NCBI RefSeq assembly: GCF_023074835.1
Contig: NZ_JALLGW010000001.1
Location: 806,001 to 870,000 of the forward strand
Reading direction: 5' to 3'
Source: Halomarina salina
GTDB taxonomy: Archaea; Halobacteriota; Halobacteria; Halobacteriales; Haloarculaceae
DNA length: 64,000 bases
Positions 58,689-64,000 of the stretch are shown here, in pieces. The notes beneath the pieces were generated by a model that saw nothing but the letters and a program-made list of their open reading frames with translations, was not told the DNA's origin and made no database searches. The position numbers were made by a program, and so were the translations under genes. The stretch's first letter is position 1. Each line of letters opens with the position of its first letter.

Positions 58689-59795
58689 ATGAACCGCGAT
58701 ACGGCCGTGCTGGTCGTCGCCGGACTCGGCATCTGGGTCGACGGCGAACCGAAGGTCGGGAAGGTCGAGACGCACGTCCTCCCGCTGGCCGAGGCCGCCG
58801 ACGAGGTGGTGTACGTCTGTACGGGGCCGGTCCCCGAGGACGGCAACGGCGTCGAGTTCCACCAGCTCAGCCCCTCGCGCTGGAAGCCGCTCACCCTCCT
58901 CCGGCAGTTCGTCGTCGCCCTCCTGCTGGCGGTGCGCCGCGACTTCGACCTCGTCGTCTCGTTCTCGCTCGTCCCCTACGGCCTGTTCTCCCTCGCTATC
59001 GGTGCGCTCTCACGGACGCCCGCCCACCTCGGCATCATCGGCAGCGACCTCGACGTCCACGCCGAGGCCCGCTACGGAGTGGCGGTACGGTGGCTGTTCC
59101 GGCAGTTCGACGTGGTGACGGTCAGCGGGTCGGACTTCCGGGACCGACTCGCCGCGATGGGCGTCCCCCTCTACCGGACGTTCAGCGTGCTCCACCCGGT
59201 GAGTTCGGACTTCGCGGACGCGAGCGTCGAGGCCGACCCCGAGTACGACGTGCTGTGGCTGACGCGGATGAGCGCCGAGAAGGACCCGCTGCTGTTCGTC
59301 GACGCCCTCGCGGAACTCCGCGAGCGGTCGGTGCCGTTCACCGCCGCCGTCGTCGGGGGTGGCCCGCTCGAAGACGAGGTTCGCCAGGCAGTGACCGACC
59401 GAGGACTGGACGACGCCGTCGACGTGCCCGGGTGGGCGAGCAGTCCCGTCGACTACTACCGGACGTCCAGGGCGTACGTCCTCACCTCCGAGCGGGAGAT
59501 GCTCCCCCTGAGCCTCGTCGAGGCGATGCTCGTCGGCGTCCCGTCGATAGCGCCCGCGGTCGGCGCGATTCCGGACGTCGTCGACGACGGCGAGAACGGG
59601 CTGCTCGTCGCCGAGCACACCGCCGAGGCGTACGCCGACGCCATCGAGCGACTGCTGACCGACGAGGCGGCCCGCGAGGCGATGGCCGACGCGGCCACCG
59701 AGGTGGAGTCGCGCCTCTCGTTCGAGGCCGTCGGCGAGGAGTGGGCGGCGGTGTTCGAGTTCGTCGCGACCGGCCAGCGCCCGGCCGACGCCTGA
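58689..59795 (+). CDS. Glycosyltransferase family 4 protein
   Basis: 368 residues with the GT-B fold. The C-terminal half has the donor-binding segment VLTSEREMLPLSLVEAMLVG (the E-x(7)-E motif), then IPDVVDDGENGLLV. The N-terminal half is a Rossmann-like acceptor domain (DTAVLVVAGLGIWVDGEPKV). It may build a surface glycan or a glycolipid; the acceptor is not deducible. No sugar-biosynthesis genes are adjacent, though an AAC(3)-like enzyme is convergent with it. Confidence 0.9.
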   Translation: MNRDTAVLVVAGLGIWVDGEPKVGKVETHVLPLAEAADEVVYVCTGPVPEDGNGVEFHQLSPSRWKPLTLLRQFVVALLLAVRRDFDLVVSFSLVPYGLFSLAIGALSRTPAHLGIIGSDLDVHAEARYGVAVRWLFRQFDVVTVSGSDFRDRLAAMGVPLYRTFSVLHPVSSDFADASVEADPEYDVLWLTRMSAEKDPLLFVDALAELRERSVPFTAAVVGGGPLEDEVRQAVTDRGLDDAVDVPGWASSPVDYYRTSRAYVLTSEREMLPLSLVEAMLVGVPSIAPAVGAIPDVVDDGENGLLVAEHTAEAYADAIERLLTDEAAREAMADAATEVESRLSFEAVGEEWAAVFEFVATGQRPADA

Positions 59796-59829
59796 CCGGG
59801 CGCGAGCGGTCTCCCCGGTTCGAGCCGAC

Positions 59830-60648
59830 CTACAGCGTCACGAGCCAGTACGGGTTCTCACGGAGCTTCGGACTGAGCGCCTCGTCGACGTCGCCGAGCG
59901 TGAACGCCAGCACGTTCAGGCCGTTCAGGTCGTGTCGGTCGAGGACGCCCTCGTCGTCCAGCAGTTCCATGAGCTTCGGCTTGTTCCACGAGTACAGTTC
60001 GGAGACCTGCTTGTCGACCGTCTGCTCGATGCGCTCGAACGTCGTCCGGTCGCTGTAGCGGACGCCGTCGAAGGTGTACTCGGCCACGTAGTCGACGTCG
60101 TAGCGCGACTCGAAGAAGTGGAGGTGCGAACAGACCAGCCACGGCGTGCCGACGTCCAGCACGAGGACGTCGTCCTCGACGAGTTTGGCGAAGCAGCCGT
60201 CCTCGTGGTAGCTCTCCTCGTGGACGCAGTCCTCGAACCGGTAGTCGCCGCGGACGAGGAACGACTTGATGGCGTCGTCGGTGCGGTAGTCGGCGTCGTC
60301 GAGGAACTGCCTGACGAAACTCCCGTGTTTCGGCCGCGAGAACTCCTTGTGGTAGACGCCGGAGGTCGCGAAGTAGTCGGTGAACCCCGGTGCGATGACG
60401 CTCTCGAAGTGGTCGTCGAGTCGCTCCAGCAGGAACCGGTAGGGGTCCCCGCCGAACGCGGCCTTCACGTCGGCCAGTCCGGCGTGGACGAACACCGTCG
60501 AGTGGTCGGCACCGTACCGCGCGAGCAGGTCGTCGAACCGGGACTCGGGGACCCGACCCGCTCCTCGGCGTCGGTTCACCTGCTTGAGCGTCTGGTGTTT
60601 GAGGAGGTTTCCGGCACGACTGACGTTCGTGAGCAGGTTCGGTGACAT
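59830..60648 (-). CDS. AAC(3)-like N-acetyltransferase family protein
   Basis: 272 residues. STVFVHAGLADVKAAFGGDP and APGFTDYFATSGVYHKEFSR match the aminoglycoside 3-N-acetyltransferase-like superfamily, with LVLDVGTPWLVCSHLHFFES in the middle. True substrate unknown; in archaea this fold is often found near sugar genes and may acetylate amino sugars. The N-terminal 40 residues are basic. No resistance role should be assumed from the fold alone. Confidence 0.78.
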   Translation of the reverse strand: MSPNLLTNVSRAGNLLKHQTLKQVNRRRGAGRVPESRFDDLLARYGADHSTVFVHAGLADVKAAFGGDPYRFLLERLDDHFESVIAPGFTDYFATSGVYHKEFSRPKHGSFVRQFLDDADYRTDDAIKSFLVRGDYRFEDCVHEESYHEDGCFAKLVEDDVLVLDVGTPWLVCSHLHFFESRYDVDYVAEYTFDGVRYSDRTTFERIEQTVDKQVSELYSWNKPKLMELLDDEGVLDRHDLNGLNVLAFTLGDVDEALSPKLRENPYWLVTL

Positions 60649-60752
60649 GGCGACGAGAGCCGGGTTCCGGCGCGGCGGTCGCGCGTGCGTCGGCGGCCCG
60701 GTGAGATATCTCTGCCGTCGTCGCCCCGGTTGATAAGTGGTGTCCTCGCCGG

Positions 60753-61208
60753 TTACTCGACGTCGAGCGGGAACTGCTCGTGTTCGGAGACGGTGTTGAG
60801 CACGACGCTCGTGTTCGACTCCTTGACGTTGACGTCGTGGAGCAGTTCCTTTATCTGCCGGTTCATGTCGTCGGTGTCGCGGAACTTGCCGATGGCGACG
60901 ATGTCGTGGTCGCCGGTCACCTCGTACACCGACACCATCTGCTTGGCGTCCCGGAGCGACTCGGTCACCTCGCCGATGGCGTTGCCCTCCACCTTCAACT
61001 GGACGACGGCGGTGACGTCGTAGCCGACGGCGTCGTAGTTGACGACCGGCGTGTACCCCTCGATGACGCCGCTCGATTCGAGGTCCTTCAGGTGGTTCGA
61101 CACCGTCGTCACGGAGACGCCGAGTTCCTCTGCCAGGCTGCGGAGGCTCGCGCGTCCGTCCGCCAGCAGTGCGTTGACAAGCTTCTCGTCTAAATTTTCG
61201 TACGTCAT
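60753..61208 (-). CDS. lrp: Lrp/AsnC family transcriptional regulator
   Basis: 151 residues: N-terminal HTH ([20 protein letters not shown], then [17 protein letters not shown]) and a C-terminal RAM ligand-binding domain ([10 protein letters not shown]-like segment, [16 protein letters not shown]). Divergent from glnA, 127 bases between starts. In Halobacterium an Lrp beside glnA controls it in response to amino acids or nitrogen state. An inverted repeat TCCCT/AGGGA between its start and its TATA box suggests autoregulation. Confidence 0.95.
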   Translation of the reverse strand: MTYENLDEKLVNALLADGRASLRSLAEELGVSVTTVSNHLKDLESSGVIEGYTPVVNYDAVGYDVTAVVQLKVEGNAIGEVTESLRDAKQMVSVYEVTGDHDIVAIGKFRDTDDMNRQIKELLHDVNVKESNTSVVLNTVSEHEQFPLDVE

Positions 61209-61213
61209 TACAA

Positions 61214-61240
61214 TCCCTCTGTGTGTGAAGGGACTATAAT
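61214..61240. promoter_or_regulatory. lrp promoter with TCCCT/AGGGA inverted repeat
   Basis: TCCCT (61214-61218) and AGGGA (61229-61233) flank a 10-base spacer containing GTGTGTG. The minus-strand TATA ATTATAG (61234-61240) lies immediately beyond, 29 bases from ATG 61208. The repeat would cover the transcription start, where an Lrp dimer could repress itself. Confidence 0.55.
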
Positions 61241-61295
61241 TTTACGAATATCCATTTGTGGCCGTGAAGCGGGAGAGTTGCACTGACCAGTACGA

Positions 61296-61303
61296 CTTTA
61301 TAG
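61296..61303 (+). promoter_or_regulatory. TATA box of glnA, deciding its start
   Basis: CTTTATAG. It is too close to ATG 61318 (18 bases) but 36 bases from ATG 61336, so translation from 61336 with a leader of about 10 bases is favoured. Confidence 0.55.
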
Positions 61304-61335
61304 GACAATAGTGTTGTATGGGACGACTGACGAAA

Positions 61336-62712
61336 ATGACGAATCCAAATGTTTCAGCGGACGGAGGACTCTCCGCGGCGGCACAGGAAGTGGTCGACGA
61401 GATCGACGCGAACAACGTCGACTTCCTCCGCTTGCAGTTCACGGATATCCTCGGTACGGTGAAGAACGTGTCCGTTCCGGCCACGCAGGCCGAGAAGGCG
61501 TTCACGGAAGGCATCTACTTCGACGGCTCGTCCATCGAGGGGTTCGTACGCATCCAGGAGTCGGACATGCGGCTGAAACCCGACCCCGACACGTTCGCCA
61601 TCCTGCCGTGGCGGAACCGCGACGACGGCACCGCCAGCGCTCGGCTCATCTGCGACGTCATCGACACCTCCACCGGCGAACCGTTCGCGGGCGACCCCCG
61701 TGGCGTCCTGAAGAGCGCGCTGGACCGCGCCGCCGAACACGGCTTCACGGTCAACGCCGCTCCCGAACCCGAGTTCTTCCTCTTCGAGGAGGACGAGGAC
61801 GGCCGCGCGACGACGAAGACGAACGACGCTGGCGGCTACTTCGACCTCGCGCCGAAGGACCTCGCGAGCGACGTTCGCCGCGACATCATCTACGGCCTCC
61901 AGGAGATGGGGTTCGAGGTCGAAGCGTCCCACCACGAGGTCGCCGAGGGCCAACACGAGATCAACTTCACGTACGACGACGCGCTGTCGACGGCCGACAA
62001 CGTCGCCACGTTCCGGTCGGTCGTCCGCGCCATCGCGGCCCAGCACGAACTCCACGCGACGTTCATGCCCAAGCCCATCGCCAAGATCAACGGCTCGGGG
62101 ATGCACACGCACATCTCGCTGTTCACCGAGGACGGCGAGAACGCGTTCCACGACGAGACCGACGAGTTCAACCTGAGCGAGACGGCCAAGCAGTTCACCG
62201 CCGGGATGCTCGAACACGCCCCCGCGCTCGCGGCCGTCGCCAACCCGACGGTCAACAGCTACAAACGGCTCGTTCCGGGCTACGAGGCACCGGTCTACAT
62301 CGCGTGGTCCGACCGCAACCGCTCGGCGCTCATCCGCAAACCGGCCGCCCGCGTCCCGGCCGCCTCGCGCGTCGAGGCACGCTTCCCGGACCCGTCGTGT
62401 AACCCGTACCTCGCGTTCGCGGCGCTCATCCACGCCGGTCTCGACGGCATCGAGCGCGGTCTGCAGTGTCCCGACCCGGTCCGTGAGAACATCTACGACT
62501 TCGACGAGGAGAAACGCGAGGAGTACGGCATCGACACGCTCCCGACGAACCTCGGCGAGGCGGTCGACGCGCTGGAGGCCGACGAGGTCGTCATGGACGC
62601 GCTCGGTGAGCACGTCACCGAGAAGTTCATCGAGGCGAAACGCCAGGAGTACGACGAGTTCCGCATCGACGTCTCCCAGTGGGAACTCGACCGGTACCTG
62701 GAGACCTACTAA
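61336..62712 (+). CDS. glnA: Glutamine synthetase type I
   Basis: 458 residues from ATG 61336. The diagnostic segments are present: [48 protein letters not shown] and SALIRKPAA. It condenses glutamate with ammonia using ATP. The C-terminal region lacks the tyrosine of the adenylylation loop seen in enterobacterial enzymes ([20 protein letters not shown] has no NLY-type tag), so it is of the non-adenylylated type I-alpha, regulated by feedback and at the Lrp level. The leftmost in-frame ATG (61318) is rejected on promoter spacing. Confidence 0.98.
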   Translation: MTNPNVSADGGLSAAAQEVVDEIDANNVDFLRLQFTDILGTVKNVSVPATQAEKAFTEGIYFDGSSIEGFVRIQESDMRLKPDPDTFAILPWRNRDDGTASARLICDVIDTSTGEPFAGDPRGVLKSALDRAAEHGFTVNAAPEPEFFLFEEDEDGRATTKTNDAGGYFDLAPKDLASDVRRDIIYGLQEMGFEVEASHHEVAEGQHEINFTYDDALSTADNVATFRSVVRAIAAQHELHATFMPKPIAKINGSGMHTHISLFTEDGENAFHDETDEFNLSETAKQFTAGMLEHAPALAAVANPTVNSYKRLVPGYEAPVYIAWSDRNRSALIRKPAARVPAASRVEARFPDPSCNPYLAFAALIHAGLDGIERGLQCPDPVRENIYDFDEEKREEYGIDTLPTNLGEAVDALEADEVVMDALGEHVTEKFIEAKRQEYDEFRIDVSQWELDRYLETY

Positions 62713-63095
62713 ACCACGTTTTTACGCCTCGGGTGCGCCTTCGGCGCACCGCTCGGCGCAAAAACCTGGACTAAAAAGGCGCTCGCTCGTTCGCTATCGC
62801 TCACGGCTACGCCGTTCGCGCACCCCGAGGCGGCGAAGCCGCCTCGCTACGCTCTCTCGCTCGCGGTGCTGCTTCTCGTGTCTCGTGGTTCGATTCGCCG
62901 AGCGACGCCTCCGTTTCGGGTCCAATCGGCGTTCCCTCCTCGTCGCTCCCCGTCTGTCGTATTCGACTCGGGTTCCGAAACGACGATTCGGCCGCGTCGG
63001 ACGTCGCCACTGGTCGCGTGCGCGCTCGTGGCCGTCGCTGGCGGTGATGGTCCTCTGGAAGCGTCACGACGCGCTCTCGACCTGACCCGTCCCGG
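62713..63095. repeat. Structured island between glnA and YihY, with terminator-like hairpins
   Basis: No gene. Five bases after the glnA stop, GTTTTT-A-CGCC (62718-62728) pairs with GGCG-C-AAAAAC (62755-62765), one A-C mismatch. Inside it is GGTGCGCC/GGCGCACC (62732-62739/62743-62750, 3-base loop). A second perfect 9-bp hairpin is CGAGGCGGC/GCCGCCTCG (62826-62834/62838-62846, loop GAA). The A- and T-rich arms make a bidirectional terminator plausible for the convergent genes. CTCGCTCGC and GGTGCTGCTT around 62865-62880 resemble the cores of the other islands. Confidence 0.65.
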
Positions 63096-64000
63096 TTAGC
63101 TCCGGAACGAACGGACCCGGTCGAGCAGTTTCCCCGGTAGTCCGAGCGCCCCGAACGTGAGGCCGAGGACGACGAACACGACGTACAGACCGAGCGTCGA
63201 GAGCCAGACGACGACCATCGCGAGGATGGCCCACCCACCACTCAGCCACCAGAACGCGCCGAGGGTCATCGCCGTCCCGTAGAGGAGCACAAGGTACGGC
63301 CCCCAGCCACGGGCCTTCCCGCGGCGGGCCCGCTGGCGGACGTACCGCTTGAGGTCGGACTCCAGTTCGTCGCGGTGGACCGTCCGCTCCTCGATGCGGT
63401 CCTCGAACGAGCGCACCTCGTGGCGCAGTCGCCGGACCTCGGCTTCGAGGTCGTCCTCGGCCATCGCGCTCGGTTCTCGGTCGTCGTCCGGTGCGGTCGG
63501 GTCGTATCGGGTGGAATCTGATGTATCGTCTGCCATGAGAGAGCGGTGGGTGTCGGTCGGTCGCGATGCGTCGGTGTCGGCGTCGGTGTCGAAGTCCTCG
63601 TCGGTGCTCACCCGTCCGGCGAGGACGGAGTTCAAGACCACGCCTGTAAGCACGACGAGGCCGCCGAAGTAGAGGAACGTGAGCAACAGCAGTGCGCCCG
63701 CGAGGACGCCGTACGCTTCGTAGCCGCTGGCGTACTGGGTGTACAGTCGGAAGCCGGTCTGGAGGGCGGTCCAGCCGACGGCCGCGAACGCCGCGCCGGG
63801 GAGCGCCTCGCGGACGGTTATCTCCGTGTTCGGGAGGAAGTAGTAGAGCGGGAGGAACGTCACCGTCAGGCCGCAGAGGAGCGCGAGCGTGCCGAGCAGT
63901 CCGAGCAGGCTGTATCCACCGATTACGAGGTCGGCCGGCGAGAGCGCGATGACCGTCCCGACGGCGACGGTGAACACGATACCACCGCCGACGGCGAGGA
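63096..64000 (-). CDS. YihY/BrkB family membrane protein (5' end cut by window edge)
   Basis: The visible 301 codons run from the right edge (still open at 64000) to a stop at 63096. FLPLYYFLPNTEITVREALP and TFLYFGGLVVLTGVVLNSVL are the family's membrane core. After it comes an acidic, Asp/Thr-rich linker, a charged coiled-coil-like helix (LEAEVRRLRHEVRSFEDRIE) and two further membrane helices (YLVLLYGTAMTLGAFWWL and AILAMVVVWLSTLGLYVVFV). That C-terminal addition is absent from the shorter paralogue at 19042. Function unknown. Confidence 0.88.
   Translation of the reverse strand, partial: LAVGGGIVFTVAVGTVIALSPADLVIGGYSLLGLLGTLALLCGLTVTFLPLYYFLPNTEITVREALPGAAFAAVGWTALQTGFRLYTQYASGYEAYGVLAGALLLLTFLYFGGLVVLTGVVLNSVLAGRVSTDEDFDTDADTDASRPTDTHRSLMADDTSDSTRYDPTAPDDDREPSAMAEDDLEAEVRRLRHEVRSFEDRIEERTVHRDELESDLKRYVRQRARRGKARGWGPYLVLLYGTAMTLGAFWWLSGGWAILAMVVVWLSTLGLYVVFVVLGLTFGALGLPGKLLDRVRSFRS

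Noticed and set aside
56811-58862. A 683-codon minus-strand frame over the HD and antiporter region
   Set aside because: Overlaps two well-supported genes in other frames; basic, repetitive and without recognisable motifs.
59830-60648. Aminoglycoside resistance gene
   Set aside because: The fold resembles AAC(3), but the archaeal chromosomal setting next to a glycosyltransferase and the divergence of the sequence make drug resistance unsupported.
1-64000. tRNA, rRNA, RNase P or signal recognition particle RNA genes
   Set aside because: No T-arm GGTTCGAATCC-type words with matching acceptor stems and no rRNA signature sequences were found on either strand.

Overview
The window is a GC-rich stretch of a haloarchaeal (class Halobacteria) chromosome. 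The proteins are strongly acidic. The information-processing genes are archaeal: Orc1/Cdc6, TBP, PCNA, RfcC-like clamp loader, PriL, Hjc, aIF-1A, Rio1 and a thermosome subunit. Haloarchaeal hallmarks are present: Tat signal plus PGF-CTERM, HalOD1, HTH-10 (Bat-type) regulators and a fused double TatC. Many genes have a TATA-like box 24-32 bases before the start codon, as expected for leaderless transcripts; this decides several starts, including some GTG starts. No rRNA, tRNA, CRISPR array or insertion sequence was recognised. The genus cannot be told from the sequence alone.

Layout. 1-4 kb: partial orc1/cdc6 and a MutS-like ATPase. 4-8 kb: larE, a histidine phosphatase, an MFS exporter and a zinc-ribbon HTH regulator. 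8-10 kb: aIF-1A / nucleotidyltransferase-like / Rio1 operon. 10-16 kb: alcohol dehydrogenase, DUF460 protein, RNase Z, small membrane proteins, a DUF4382 lipoprotein. 16-24 kb: RfcC, HalOD1 and HTH proteins, a YihY protein, an FMN-type oxidoreductase, tRNA G10 methyltransferase, TBP, a CPBP protease and hisG. 25-29 kb: an SAH/5'-deoxyadenosine deaminase-type amidohydrolase and an adenosylhomocysteinase-family enzyme. 29-38 kb: hjc, priL, pcn, rlmE, surface proteins and a queuosine-precursor transporter. 39-43 kb: two divergent tatC genes. 43.5-48 kb: trpS, GNAT, KH protein, phenylacetate-CoA ligase, MaoC hydratase. 48.6-51.4 kb: an unrecognised tight four-gene operon of extremely acidic proteins. 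51.4-55 kb: HTH-10 regulator and paaABCD with a separately encoded PaaD zinc ribbon. 55-64 kb: thermosome, HD hydrolase, Ca2+ antiporter, glycosyltransferase, AAC(3)-like protein, lrp/glnA pair, and a partial YihY protein.

Two things stand out. First, long gene-free stretches (1.1-1.55, 24.6-25.04, 30.67-30.89, 43.06-43.32, 47.45-48.5, 62.7-63.1 kb) are packed with inverted repeats. These belong to related families: stems differ from copy to copy but stay paired, while loops built on CGCTTCGCT or GAGCGAAGCGA are conserved, and several copies abut or include a stop codon. The clearest is a 258-bp element at 43063-43320 whose perfect arms tile into a four-way junction. A different six-unit hairpin array with constant loop TCCCCACGR lies at 27306-27470. 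Second, the four-gene acidic operon encodes two proteins with glycine ladders (GxxxG repeated at exact 4-residue spacing), one with a central LNLDLLGL/LLGNLL domain between Ser/Glu-repeat tails, and one with a triple STMP tail; I do not recognise this system.

Functional themes are phenylacetate catabolism (PaaK, MaoC, PaaABCD and a divergent regulator, with no PaaE reductase in the window), S-adenosylhomocysteine recycling probably through an inosyl intermediate, Lrp-linked nitrogen assimilation, Tat secretion, and dispersed replication and repair genes.
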